Origin: Leucobacter tardus
GTDB taxonomy: Bacteria; Actinomycetota; Actinomycetes; Actinomycetales; Microbacteriaceae
DNA length: 64,000 nt
Direction: 5' to 3'
NCBI RefSeq assembly: GCF_017583045.1
Contig: NZ_JAGFBF010000002.1
Location: 1-64,000, forward strand
The position numbers and the translations under genes were made by a program. Below, piece after piece: positions 33,536 through 46,627 of the stretch (its first letter is position 1; every line of letters starts with the position of its first letter). The notes beneath the pieces were generated by a model that saw only the letters and a program-made list of their open reading frames with translations, was not told the DNA's origin and made no database searches.

Positions 33536-34011
33536 GCGACCCCGCGATGCCCGAAGGCCAGGCTCCGCACCCCGAACGGCGGCTGCCCACGTCGCAGCCG
33601 CTCCTGCTGCGCGCGGTGCGCTGGGGCGCGATCGCGACGGTCGCGCTGGTCGTGGTGATCGGCGGCAGCGGCTATCTCATCGGGGGTTCGCCCGCCATGA
33701 TCGGCGGAGCGATGGGCGCCGCGTTCTCCGGTGTCTTCCTGATCCTGACGGTCGGCAGTATCGCGTTCGCGAACCGGTTCATCGGCAGCGAGCTCTACGT
33801 CGCCGTGTTCTTCGGGATCGTGCTCGGCACCTGGCTGCTGAAGTTCGTCGGGTTCATCATCGCGCTCCTGCTGCTGCGCGATCAGACCTGGCTCGACCCG
33901 GTCGCGTTCTTCATCGGGTTGCTGGCGGGCGTCATGGTCTCACTGGTGCTCGACGTGCTGGTCGTCGTGAAGTCGCGGATGCCGGCGATCTCCGACCCGT
34001 CCACCGACTAA
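33532..34011 (+). CDS. AtpI-like small membrane protein
   Basis: A 159-residue protein with four hydrophobic helices (about 27-48, 53-76, 85-108 and 117-140). GTG 33532 overlaps the preceding stop. The place directly before atpB, the size and the four-helix plan match the poorly conserved AtpI/Unc1-like proteins that help assemble the ATP synthase c-ring. Sequence similarity to characterised AtpI is too low to be sure. Confidence 0.65.
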   Translation: MSDPAMPEGQAPHPERRLPTSQPLLLRAVRWGAIATVALVVVIGGSGYLIGGSPAMIGGAMGAAFSGVFLILTVGSIAFANRFIGSELYVAVFFGIVLGTWLLKFVGFIIALLLLRDQTWLDPVAFFIGLLAGVMVSLVLDVLVVVKSRMPAISDPSTD

Positions 34012-34062
34012 AGTCGGCATCTTAGCGTCGCTCAGCCATATACCAGGGTTATGGGCTCCGAG

Positions 34063-34092
34063 TTTCGCCTGGGGTGAAAATATTGATAGAGT
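34063..34092 (+). promoter_or_regulatory. Candidate promoter of the ATP synthase operon
   Basis: TAGAGT (34087-34092) with a weak TTTCGC (34063-34068) 18 bp upstream lies in an AT-richer patch unusual for this window. It would give a leader of about 100 nt that contains the hairpin GGGCTG (34109-34114) / CAGCCC (34126-34131). Confidence 0.4.
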
Positions 34093-34198
34093 AAGTGTGT
34101 TCCCTGCCGGGCTGAGCTTCTGTACCAGCCCTTGAGCCCTGGGGCACGACCATCGCTCGACGTCGTGTGGATCTATGTTCACACCCCGAATCAGGAGA

Positions 34199-35020
34199 AT
34201 GGCGCTGTTCGCTAACGCTGTGCAACTCGTGACCCCCCGTCTGCTCGCGGCAGAAGGGGAGTTCCACCCCCCGTCGCTCGATGAGTTCTATCCCCCCGCG
34301 CTGTTCTTCGAGGGCACGCCCTTCGAGATGAACCGGATCATGCTGCTCCGGGTGGTCATCGCGATCGTCCTGCTCATCCTGTTCTACATCGGTACGCGCC
34401 GCATGCGGGTCATCCCGACGCGCGGGCAGTCGATCACCGAGATGGCGCTCGACTTCGTGCGCGTCAACATCTCCGAGAACCTGCTGGGCAAAGTCGACGG
34501 GCGCCGGTTCCTGCCGATCCTGACGACGATGTTCTTCATGATCTTCGCGTTCAACATCACGGGCATCATCCCCGGCATCAACATGCCGGCCACGGCCCTG
34601 GTGGGCACGCCGCTCGTGCTCGCGGCCGTGTCGTACGTGACCTTCATCTACGCCGGCATCAAGAAGAGCCCGAAGAACTTCTTCAAGAACTCGCTCTTCC
34701 CGTCCGGTGTGCCGAAGCCGTTCTACATCCTGGTGACGCCCATCGAGATCCTCTCGACGTTCGTGCTGCGCCCCGTCACGCTGACGCTCCGTCTGCTGAT
34801 GAACCTCATGGTCGGGCACATCATCCTCGTGCTGGCCTTCTCGGCGACGAACTTCTTCATCCTCTACGCCGGGAGCTTCTATCCCGTGCTCGGTGTCGGA
34901 ACGCTCGCGTTCGGCTTCGCCTTCACGCTCTTCGAGATCCTCGTCGCAGTGCTGCAGGCCTACGTCTTCACCATCCTGACCGCCGTCTACATCCAGCTCG
35001 CGCTGGCTGAAGAGCACTAA
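34199..35020 (+). CDS. atpB: ATP synthase F0 subunit a
   Basis: A 273-residue membrane subunit forming the proton half-channels. The key arginine lies in the helix TLRLLMNLMVGHI near residue 200, and FFMIFAFNITGIIPGI is the usual transmembrane segment. The start is uncertain. ATG 34199 matches the expected N-terminus, but its AGGAG ends only 1 nt before it. ATG 34175 adds a basic MFTPRIRR and has no ribosome site. First gene of the eight-gene atp operon. Confidence 0.9.
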   Translation: MALFANAVQLVTPRLLAAEGEFHPPSLDEFYPPALFFEGTPFEMNRIMLLRVVIAIVLLILFYIGTRRMRVIPTRGQSITEMALDFVRVNISENLLGKVDGRRFLPILTTMFFMIFAFNITGIIPGINMPATALVGTPLVLAAVSYVTFIYAGIKKSPKNFFKNSLFPSGVPKPFYILVTPIEILSTFVLRPVTLTLRLLMNLMVGHIILVLAFSATNFFILYAGSFYPVLGVGTLAFGFAFTLFEILVAVLQAYVFTILTAVYIQLALAEEH

Positions 35021-35296
<276 letters not shown>

Positions 35297-35319
35297 TCCC
35301 AGTTCAGCGTTTCATTTGA

Positions 35320-35879
<560 letters not shown>

Positions 35880-35880
<1 letters not shown>

Positions 35881-36656
35881 TGGGAAGCGCGTCACGCGAG
35901 GCACTGTCCCAGGCGCGCGCCGCGCTGACCGATCAGGTCGCGGCGGGCACCGGGTCCGAGCTCCTGCGCGCTTCGGCGCAGATCGAGGCCAACCCGGCGT
36001 TCGCCGCGGTGCTCGGCGATCCCTCTGCTGAGGTCGCCGGGAAGACGCGGCTCGTCGAGCGGGTGTTCGCCGGAGCCTCCGCCGACGCGCGAGCGATTCT
36101 GGTCGCCGCGGTCACCGCGCGCTGGTCCACGGTCGGCGAGTTCATCGCCGGTGTGGAGGAACTCGGTCTGCGGGCCGAAGCTCGTCACGCCGCCGAGCTC
36201 TCGGACGAGCTGCTCGCCGCCGCCGACGTGATCGACGGGAGCCACGAGCTGCAGCTGAACCTGGGCAGCAAGCTGGCCGCACCCGAGAAGAAGGTGGCGC
36301 TCGCCGAGCGCCTGTTCGCCGGCAAGCTGTCGGCTGTCGCGGTTACCGTCGTCTCGCACCTCGTGGCGAACCCGCGCGGTCGCCGTGTCGACGTGGCGCT
36401 CCGCTCCGCGGCGCAGGTCGCCGCTGACGAACGCGGCACCGAGCTCGCCACCGTCACGGTTGCCGCACCGCTCTCATCGGCGCAGCACGATCGGCTCGCC
36501 CGGCTGCTCGCTGAGAGCGCCGGTCGCAGCGTGAAGATCACAACCGTCGTCGACCCCACGGTCATCGGCGGCGTCCGCATCCAGCTCGCCGACGACGTGA
36601 TCGACGGCAGCGTGCGCGCACGTCTCGATGACCTCAGGCAGAAGCTCGCAGGCTAG
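35880..36656 (+). CDS. atpH: ATP synthase F1 subunit delta
   Basis: A 258-residue OSCP-type subunit linking the F1 head to the b stalk. It has the N-terminal six-helix bundle and the C-terminal signature [26 protein letters not shown]. It is not fused to subunit b, unlike in mycobacteria. Translationally coupled to atpF. Confidence 0.95.
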
Positions 36657-36708
36657 AGCACCACTTTTCACCACCGGGGACGACTCCGGAACAGACAGAG
36701 GAAACGAA

Positions 36709-38337
<1,629 letters not shown>

Positions 38338-38345
38338 TCGACCCG

Positions 38346-38367
38346 GGGTGGGGTCATCACCCCACCC
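38346..38367 (+). other. Hairpin between atpA and atpG
   Basis: GGGTGGGGT (38346-38354) and ACCCCACCC (38359-38367) form a perfect 9-bp stem with a CATC loop, 8 nt after the atpA stop and 50 nt before atpG. There is no U tract. It could attenuate transcription or protect the upstream mRNA, and so adjust subunit ratios. Confidence 0.6.
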
Positions 38368-38417
38368 TGGTCGCCTGCAGCCCTGCGAGAGCCACCCCCG
38401 ACACACACAGGAGAGAC

Positions 38418-40789
<2,372 letters not shown>

Positions 40790-40791
40790 TC

Positions 40792-41055
40792 ATGGCTGCT
40801 CTTTCGGTTCACGTCGTCTCCGCAGACCGCGAGGTCTGGACCGGTGAAGCGACCCAGGTGGTCGCCAAGACGGTCGAGGGCGAGATCGGCATCCTCGCCG
40901 GTCACGAGCCCATGCTCTCGCTCCTCGCCTCCGGCGAGGTGCGCGTGACGACCACCGGCGGAGAGAAGGTCAAGGTCGATGCCGAAGGCGGGTTCTTCTC
41001 CGTCGACCACAACACCGTCACCATCGTCGCGGGGAACGCCGAGCTCGTCTCGTAA
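40792..41055 (+). CDS. atpC: ATP synthase F1 subunit epsilon
   Basis: An 87-residue protein made of the N-terminal beta-sandwich only (VHVVSADREVWTGEATQVVAKTVEGEIGILAGHEPML). The C-terminal inhibitory helix pair of longer epsilons is absent, so ATP-hydrolysis control by that helix is unlikely. ATG 40792 lies 2 nt after atpD, with AAGGAGA within the atpD end. Confidence 0.95.
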   Translation: MAALSVHVVSADREVWTGEATQVVAKTVEGEIGILAGHEPMLSLLASGEVRVTTTGGEKVKVDAEGGFFSVDHNTVTIVAGNAELVS

Positions 41056-41070
41056 TCCCGCGCCATCGCC

Positions 41071-41112
41071 ACGGACCGGTCGCACTTCCCGAGGGAGGGG
41101 CGACCGGTCCGT
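41071..41112 (+). terminator. Terminator of the ATP synthase operon
   Basis: ACGGACCGGTCGC (41071-41083) and GCGACCGGTCCGT (41100-41112) form a perfect 13-bp stem just after atpC, followed by CCGTGTTT. Confidence 0.75.
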
Positions 41113-41132
41113 CCGTGTTTCGAGGAGCCGCC

Positions 41133-41987
41133 GTGCTGATCCTGCTTCCCCCGTCCGAGACCAAGCGTCCGGGTGGCGACCGGGCCTTCCGTGCGAGTGA
41201 TCTGTGGCATCACCGTGCTCTGGGTGAGACGCGCGCGCAGGTGCGTGCGGCGCTCGAGGAGCTCAGCCGCGACACCGACGCGGCGGCGAAAGCGTTGAAG
41301 CTCGGTGCGAAGAACCGTGGCGAGATCGCGCATAATCTGCGTCTGTCGCGCTCCGGCGCGATGCCCGCGATCGAGCGGTATACGGGCGTGCTCTACGATG
41401 CGCTCGGCATCGACAGGCTCGCCGCTCCGGCGCGCGCGTGGATCGACGCGCACGTGGCGGTCCAGTCCGCCCTGTTCGGCCTGGTCAGGGCCGGAGATCC
41501 GATCCCGGCCTACCGGCTCTCGGGCGGATCGCGGCTGCCCGAACTCGGTGCGCCGCTGAAGCGCGTGTGGCAGCGCACGCACGCCGACATCGACTGGGAC
41601 GCCTACGGATTCGTACTGGATCTCCGATCCGGCGATTACCAGGCGCTCGCACCGGTCGATGGACCGAACGCGTTCCGACTGCAGGTCGTGCAGCGTGCGG
41701 CAGACGGCACCACCCGGGCGCTCAACCACTTCAACAAGGCGGCGAAGGGTGACCTCGTGCGTCGCCTTGCGGAAACCGGTGCCGAGCTGTCCTCCGCCGA
41801 CGACCTGATGTCCTGGGGCGCGGCGCACGGACTGGACCTCAGCGTCTCGGTTGCCGCCGACACCGATGCCGACACCGGCTCCGGTCGCGGCGGCGAGATC
41901 ACCCTCGTGACCGATCTGGGGGCGCCGACGCAGGCGGGCGGATCCGCGTCGTCGTCCACGACGACGTCTCGCGTCGGCACCGCCTGA
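41133..41987 (+). CDS. YaaA-like peroxide stress protein (DUF328)
   Basis: A 284-residue protein of the YaaA/DUF328 family, beginning MLILLPPSETKRPGG with the typical PSE(S/T)K motif. In E. coli YaaA lowers free iron during peroxide stress and binds DNA through a helix-hairpin-helix. The conserved NHFNKAAKGDLVRRL segment near residue 203 (family consensus K-x-A-R-G) is present. GTG 41133 has GAGGAG 5 nt upstream; the C-terminus ends in a low-complexity Ser/Thr tail. Single gene after the atp terminator. Confidence 0.88.
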   Translation: MLILLPPSETKRPGGDRAFRASDLWHHRALGETRAQVRAALEELSRDTDAAAKALKLGAKNRGEIAHNLRLSRSGAMPAIERYTGVLYDALGIDRLAAPARAWIDAHVAVQSALFGLVRAGDPIPAYRLSGGSRLPELGAPLKRVWQRTHADIDWDAYGFVLDLRSGDYQALAPVDGPNAFRLQVVQRAADGTTRALNHFNKAAKGDLVRRLAETGAELSSADDLMSWGAAHGLDLSVSVAADTDADTGSGRGGEITLVTDLGAPTQAGGSASSSTTTSRVGTA

Positions 41988-41997
41988 GACGGCACGG

Positions 41998-42003
41998 TAG
42001 GAT
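41998..42003 (+). promoter_or_regulatory. Leaderless -10 box for the PP2C mini-ORF
   Basis: TAGGAT ends 6 nt before GTG 42010. Confidence 0.5.
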
Positions 42004-42009
42004 ACACGA

Positions 42010-42033
42010 GTGCAGAACCGAGGAGCCAGATGA
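42010..42033 (+). CDS. Leaderless 7-codon upstream ORF before the PP2C phosphatase
   Basis: GTG 42010 starts a 7-residue frame (MQNRGAR) whose TGA overlaps the ATG of the phosphatase gene (ATGA). The CGAGGAG inside the mini-ORF is also the Shine-Dalgarno sequence of the phosphatase, so ribosomes may start on the mini-ORF at the mRNA 5' end and re-initiate. Expression is inferred from layout only. Confidence 0.45.
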   Translation: MQNRGAR

Positions 42034-42953
42034 CCGAGCGCGGAGGAAACGCCGTGCGGCGTCGCGTGCGCTACTCGCAGAGCTCCGACATCGAGCTCGA
42101 GCTGTCCTGGCACGCGGTCACCGATGTCGGGGTGCGGCGCGAGGTGAACCAGGACAGTTACGTGGCGACGCCGCCGATCTTCGCGGTGGCCGATGGCATG
42201 GGCGGACACTCCGCCGGTGAGATCGCGTCGGCCGCGGTGGTGCGTCGTCTCGCCGAACTCGGCGGCGACCGCGATGCGAGCCGTGAGCAGATCGTCGACG
42301 CGCTCGGCGACGCCGTCGACGACATCGAGCTCGACGCCGGTGAGACGGAGCTCGGTGCCGGCACCACCGTGACGGGTGTCGCGTTCGGCGGCGGGTCGTG
42401 CGACGGGGAACCCGCGTGGAACGTGTTCAACATCGGCGATTCCCGGGTCTACCAGTACTTCAAAGGCGCGCTCAGCCAGATCACCCTCGACCACTCGGTC
42501 GTGCAGCACCTCATCGACACGGGGGCCATCACCGAGGCCGAGGCCGAGGTGCATCCCCACGCGAATGTGATCACGCGCGCCGTGGGGTTCAACGAAGAAC
42601 CGATCCCGGATTACACGGCACTCGCATTGATCCCGGGGCAGCGGATCCTGATCTGCTCAGACGGGCTCACGAAAGAGCTCACGGACGTCGGGATCCAGCA
42701 CTTCCTCGCGACGATGCCGGCCGCCGAGGACGCCGCGAACGCGCTCGTGCAGCACGCGAAGGACAACGCCGGTCGTGACAACATCACCGTCATCGTGATC
42801 GATGTGCACGCCGTCGGCGATGTGCGCGACACCGGCGCACTGCTCGACGGGGAAGACCTCGACGAGATCGCCGAGCAGCAGAGCGGCGGCTTCGAGATCC
42901 CGGAACCCGTGAGCGCGGTCGGCGACCGGGGCGCCCCAGGCCGGCCGGAGTAA
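42030..42953 (+). CDS. PP2C-family serine/threonine phosphatase
   Basis: A 307-residue soluble phosphatase. The metal-binding motifs are in order: RREVNQDSYV near residue 37, ADGMGGHSAGE near 50, GAGTTVTGV near 110, IGDSRVYQY near 136, CSDGLTKEL near 209 and GRDNITVIVID near 248. No membrane segment, unlike mycobacterial PstP. It presumably opposes Hanks-type Ser/Thr kinases; none is encoded in this window. ATG 42030 has CGAGGAG upstream and overlaps the mini-ORF stop. Confidence 0.92.
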   Translation: MTERGGNAVRRRVRYSQSSDIELELSWHAVTDVGVRREVNQDSYVATPPIFAVADGMGGHSAGEIASAAVVRRLAELGGDRDASREQIVDALGDAVDDIELDAGETELGAGTTVTGVAFGGGSCDGEPAWNVFNIGDSRVYQYFKGALSQITLDHSVVQHLIDTGAITEAEAEVHPHANVITRAVGFNEEPIPDYTALALIPGQRILICSDGLTKELTDVGIQHFLATMPAAEDAANALVQHAKDNAGRDNITVIVIDVHAVGDVRDTGALLDGEDLDEIAEQQSGGFEIPEPVSAVGDRGAPGRPE

Positions 42954-42991
42954 TTCGACGATCGCTCTTCCCCCGGTCGTCTCGCCGCGGC

Positions 42992-42997
42992 TACGCT
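42992..42997 (+). promoter_or_regulatory. Leaderless -10 box for fhs
   Basis: TACGCT ends 6 nt before ATG 43004. Confidence 0.45.
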
Positions 42998-43003
42998 GAC
43001 CAC

Positions 43004-44650
43004 ATGACGGCACAGCCTATATTCGAGATCGCCGAAGACGCCGGTATCGACACCTCCGAGCTCCTGCCATACGGCAGGTTCGTCGCGAAGGTTCCCCTGG
43101 AATCCGAGCCGGGCGACGCGCCGCTCGTGATGGTGACGGCCATCAACCCCACCCCGCTGGGGGAGGGGAAGACGACCACCGCCATCGGCCTGACGCAGGG
43201 CCTCGCCGAGATCGGCAGGCGTCCGATCCTCACGCTCAGGCAGCCCAGTCTCGGCCCGACGTTCGGGATCAAGGGCGGCGCCGCGGGTGCGGGCAAGAGT
43301 CAGGTGCTCCCGACGGAGATCCAGAACCTGCACCTCACCGGCGACTTCCACGCCGTCGCCGCGGCGCATAACCTGCTCGCCGCGATGATCGACAATCACC
43401 TGCACCACGGCAATGAACTCGACATCGACCCGCAGTCGATCCTGTGGCCGCGGGTGCTGGACGTGAACGATCGGGTGCTGCGCGACATCGTCGTCGGTCT
43501 GGGCGGTCGTCCCGATGGCGTGCCGCGGCAGACGTCGTTCGACATCACCGCAGCGTCCGAGGTGATGGCGGTTCTCGCCCTCGCCTCGGGCTACGACGAT
43601 CTCCGCGCGCGGCTCGGCCGCATCGTGGTCGGGTCGAACCGGTCGGGGGACCCGATCACGGCGGACCATCTCCACGCCGGCGGGGCCATGGCGGTGCTGA
43701 TGCGCGATGCGCTCATGCCGAATCTCATGCAGACGAGCGCGGGGAATCCGGTGCTCATCCATGCCGGCCCGTTCGGCAACATCGCGACCGGCAACTCTTC
43801 GGTCGTCGCCGATGTCGCGGCCTCTCGACTCGGCGACATCGTGGTCACCGAGTCGGGGTTCGGTGCCGACCTCGGCGCCGAGCGCATGGTGAACGTGAAG
43901 TCGCGACAGTCCGGGTATGCGCCGTCCGCCGCCGTCGTCGTCGCCACGGTGCGTGCGCTCAAAGCGCACACCGGCAGATATCGCATCGTTCCCGGCCGGG
44001 AGCTGCCGGATGAGCTGCTCGCCGAGAACCCCGACGCCGTGCGCGAGGGGTGCGCGAACCTCGGTCATCACCTGCGTACGCTCCGGCAGTGGGGTGTTCC
44101 GGTCGTCGTCGCCATCAACGCGTTCCCCGAGGATCACGAGTCCGAGCACCGCGCCATCGCCGAGTATGCGGCGGAAGCCGGAGTGGCGTGCGAGATCTCG
44201 ACGCACGTGGTCGACGGGGGTCCAGGTGCGGCGTTGCTCGCCCGCGCCGTGGTCGCGGCGGTCGAGGGGAACGACACCCCCGGCGTCGTGCACCGCGACT
44301 ACGCCGCCGATCAGCCGCTCACCGAGAAGATGGAGCACGTCGCGCGCAACGTCTACGGTGCCGAGGGGATCGATTTCACGCCCGCGGCACGTCAGGCGCT
44401 CGAGCGCTACACCGAACTCGGGTACGGCGACCTGCCGGTCGTCATCGCGAAGACCCATCTGTCGATCCCGCACGATCGCGCGATCGACCCCGAACAGCCG
44501 TGGCGTCTGCCGGTGCGCGAGGTGCGGCTCGCCGCAGGTGCCGGCTACGTCTACGCCCTGAGTGGAGCGATCTCGACCATGCCGGGGCTGTCGAAACATC
44601 CTCGTGCCGAGCGCATCGACCTCGTCGACGGCGAGATCGTCGGGCTCTAG
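43004..44650 (+). CDS. fhs: Formate--tetrahydrofolate ligase
   Basis: A 548-residue ATP-dependent enzyme that joins formate to tetrahydrofolate, feeding one-carbon metabolism. The family signatures are intact: ITAINPTPLGEGKTTT-type ATP loop near residue 50, RQPSLGPTFGIKGGAAGAG near 79, LTGDFHAVAAAHNLL near 113, and the VVIAKTHLSIPHD segment near 480. ATG 43004 follows a TACGCT box; there is no Shine-Dalgarno. Single gene, ended by a strong bidirectional terminator. Confidence 0.96.
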   Translation: MTAQPIFEIAEDAGIDTSELLPYGRFVAKVPLESEPGDAPLVMVTAINPTPLGEGKTTTAIGLTQGLAEIGRRPILTLRQPSLGPTFGIKGGAAGAGKSQVLPTEIQNLHLTGDFHAVAAAHNLLAAMIDNHLHHGNELDIDPQSILWPRVLDVNDRVLRDIVVGLGGRPDGVPRQTSFDITAASEVMAVLALASGYDDLRARLGRIVVGSNRSGDPITADHLHAGGAMAVLMRDALMPNLMQTSAGNPVLIHAGPFGNIATGNSSVVADVAASRLGDIVVTESGFGADLGAERMVNVKSRQSGYAPSAAVVVATVRALKAHTGRYRIVPGRELPDELLAENPDAVREGCANLGHHLRTLRQWGVPVVVAINAFPEDHESEHRAIAEYAAEAGVACEISTHVVDGGPGAALLARAVVAAVEGNDTPGVVHRDYAADQPLTEKMEHVARNVYGAEGIDFTPAARQALERYTELGYGDLPVVIAKTHLSIPHDRAIDPEQPWRLPVREVRLAAGAGYVYALSGAISTMPGLSKHPRAERIDLVDGEIVGL

Positions 44651-44653
44651 AAC

Positions 44654-44694
44654 CGAGTGAGGGAGGGATGCTCGCGGCATCCCTCCCTCACTCG
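44654..44694. terminator. Bidirectional terminator between fhs and the aminotransferase gene
   Basis: CGAGTGAGGGAGGGATGC (44654-44671) pairs perfectly with 44677-44694 around a 5-nt loop, between two convergent genes. Confidence 0.8.
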
Positions 44695-44712
44695 CGCTGC
44701 GAGCGCTCCGGC

Positions 44713-46053
44713 CTAGATCTCTGCGGCGATCGCGGCGTCGATGACGCTCACCACATCGGCGATCAGCGCGTCGCTCATCTTGAGCGACGGCAGGAACCGG
44801 ATCACGTTGCCGAACGCTCCCGCGCTCAGCAGCAGCACACCCTCCTGCGCCGCTCGCGCGATCACGCGCGAGACGAGCGCCGCGTCGTGCTCGAGGGTCT
44901 CGGGATCGGCGAACTCGATCGCGAGCATGGCCCCCTTGCCGCGCACATCGACGATGCGGTCGTACTTGGCCTGCAGGCCCTCGAGGGCCGGTTTGAACGC
45001 CCGCTCGATGCGCTGCGCCTCAGCGAGCAGGCTCTGGCTCTCGATCTGCTCGAAGACCGCGACCGCAGCGGCGCACGAGACAGGGTTGCCGCCGAAGGTG
45101 CCGCCGAGGCCGCCTGGCTGCGACTTGTCCATGATCTCGGCGCGGCCCGTGATGCCGGCGAGCGGCAGGCCACCGGCGATGCCCTTCGCCGAGAGCACGA
45201 TGTCGGGCTCGACACCGAACTGCTCGATGGAGAAGACGGTGCCGGTACGCGCCATACCGGCCTGAACCTCGTCGGCGATGAAGACGATGCCGTTCTCGCG
45301 GCACCAATCGGCGATGGCGGGCAGGAAGCCGTCTGCGGGAACGATGAAGCCGCCCTCGCCCTGCACGGGCTCCACCACGAGACAGGCGAGATCCTCGGCG
45401 CCCGCGACCTTCTCGAGGTAGGCGATGGTGCGCTGGGCGGCTTCGGGGCCGGAGAGTCCGTCACGCAGCGGGTACGAGTTCGGCGCCTTCGTGATGTCGC
45501 CGGCGCGAGGGCCGTAGCCGAGCGCGTACGGCGCCGCCTTGTAGTTCATGCTCGACGTCAGCATCGTCCGGCCGTGGTAGGCGTGATCCAGCACGGCGAC
45601 TCCGGGGCGACCGGTGTATTTGCGGGCAATCTTGACGCCGTTCTCGACAGCCTCGGCGCCCGAGTTCATGAGCAGCGTCTTGTAGGGCTGCTCGGGGGTG
45701 GAGCCGGGAACGTGCTGGGCGAGGTATTCGGCGACGCGCACATAGGGCTCGTACGGGGTCATCGTGAACAGCGTGTGCGTCACCTTGTGGAGCTGGGCCT
45801 CGGCCGCCGCGACGACGGCGTCGTCGGTGTGCCCGATGGTGGTCACGCCGATCCCGCCGCAGACATCGACGATCTGATTGCCGTCGACATCGACGAGCAC
45901 GGAGTCGTGCGCGCGGTCGATGTAGACCGGGAGAACCGAGTGCACACCGGGCGGCACGACCGCCGTACGTCGCGCGTGCAGTTCTCGGGACTTCGGCCCC
46001 GGGATCTCGGTGACGACGCGACGTTCCTGGGTGATGGGGGTCTCTGCACTCAT
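44713..46053 (-). CDS. gabT: 4-Aminobutyrate aminotransferase
   Basis: A 446-residue class III PLP aminotransferase, close to actinobacterial GabT, which moves the amino group of GABA to 2-oxoglutarate. The PLP lysine is Lys290 in VLSAKGIAGGLPLAG; LLMNSGAEAVENGVKIAR, FIADEVQAGMARTG and GGLGGTFGGNPVSCAAA are typical. ATG 46053 (MSAETPITQERRVVTEIPGPKS) has a TAGACT box 7 nt before it, and upstream codons of the longer frame are not conserved. No succinate-semialdehyde dehydrogenase gene is nearby. Confidence 0.94.
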   Translation of the reverse strand: MSAETPITQERRVVTEIPGPKSRELHARRTAVVPPGVHSVLPVYIDRAHDSVLVDVDGNQIVDVCGGIGVTTIGHTDDAVVAAAEAQLHKVTHTLFTMTPYEPYVRVAEYLAQHVPGSTPEQPYKTLLMNSGAEAVENGVKIARKYTGRPGVAVLDHAYHGRTMLTSSMNYKAAPYALGYGPRAGDITKAPNSYPLRDGLSGPEAAQRTIAYLEKVAGAEDLACLVVEPVQGEGGFIVPADGFLPAIADWCRENGIVFIADEVQAGMARTGTVFSIEQFGVEPDIVLSAKGIAGGLPLAGITGRAEIMDKSQPGGLGGTFGGNPVSCAAAVAVFEQIESQSLLAEAQRIERAFKPALEGLQAKYDRIVDVRGKGAMLAIEFADPETLEHDAALVSRVIARAAQEGVLLLSAGAFGNVIRFLPSLKMSDALIADVVSVIDAAIAAEI

Positions 46054-46060
46054 GCAGTCG

Positions 46061-46066
46061 AGTCTA
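46061..46066 (-). promoter_or_regulatory. Leaderless -10 box for gabT
   Basis: TAGACT on the minus strand is 7 nt from ATG 46053. Confidence 0.5.
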
Positions 46067-46097
46067 CTGCGGCTCGGCATGGTGGGACAGGACCGGG

Positions 46098-46103
46098 TAG
46101 CGT
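46098..46103 (+). promoter_or_regulatory. Leaderless -10 box for the OsmC gene
   Basis: TAGCGT ends 6 nt before ATG 46110. Confidence 0.5.
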
Positions 46104-46109
46104 GGGCGC

Positions 46110-46583
46110 ATGCGCGACACACACGAGTTCGAGGTCGGCGTCGAATGGCGCGGCAACCGGGGGAGCGGCACGAGCGGGTACCGCGATTACGGTCGGCAGC
46201 TCGTGATCCGTGCACCCCACAAGGCCGAGCTCGACGGGTCGGCGGCGCGGGTGTTCCACGGCGACCGCGACCGTTGGAACCCGGAGGAGCTGCTCGTCGC
46301 CGCACTGGCCGAGTGCCATATGCTCTCGTATCTGCACATGGCGGTCCGCGCGGGCGTCGTGGTGACGGCGTACGTCGATGACGCCGTGGGCGTGCTGCGG
46401 GTCGCGGGACTGGGTGGCGCGTTCAGCGAGGTCGTGCTGCGCCCCAGGGTCACCGTCGCCGAGCCGGGAATGGTGGAGGCGGCGCGCGCGGCGCACGCCG
46501 AAGCCAGCGAGCACTGCTTCATCGCGAACTCCGTGAACTTCCCGGTGCGCCACGAACCCGAGATCAGCGTCGCGGGGGAGTGA
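46110..46583 (+). CDS. OsmC/Ohr-family protein
   Basis: A 157-residue OsmC-fold protein; the family reduces organic hydroperoxides with a pair of cysteines. The first is in ALAECHMLSYL near residue 70 and the second in SEHCFIANSVNFPV near residue 135, both at family positions. It begins MRDTHEFEVGVEWRGN and looks like the YhfA/Msmeg-type OsmC subgroup rather than classical Ohr. It is divergent from gabT with 56 bp between starts. Confidence 0.88.
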   Translation: MRDTHEFEVGVEWRGNRGSGTSGYRDYGRQLVIRAPHKAELDGSAARVFHGDRDRWNPEELLVAALAECHMLSYLHMAVRAGVVVTAYVDDAVGVLRVAGLGGAFSEVVLRPRVTVAEPGMVEAARAAHAEASEHCFIANSVNFPVRHEPEISVAGE

Positions 46584-46614
46584 CCCGCGTGCGGAGCGGC
46601 GCGTCGGCTGGCGA

Positions 46615-46620
46615 TAGAAT
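46615..46620 (+). promoter_or_regulatory. Leaderless -10 box for metG
   Basis: TAGAAT ends 7 nt before ATG 46628. Confidence 0.6.
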
Positions 46621-46627
46621 GGCACCC

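Noticed and set aside
34097..34135. 12-codon GTG mini-ORF in the atp leader
   Set aside because: It lies 4 nt after TAGAGT, closer than the other leaderless cases, and does not end next to atpB, so coupling is unlikely.
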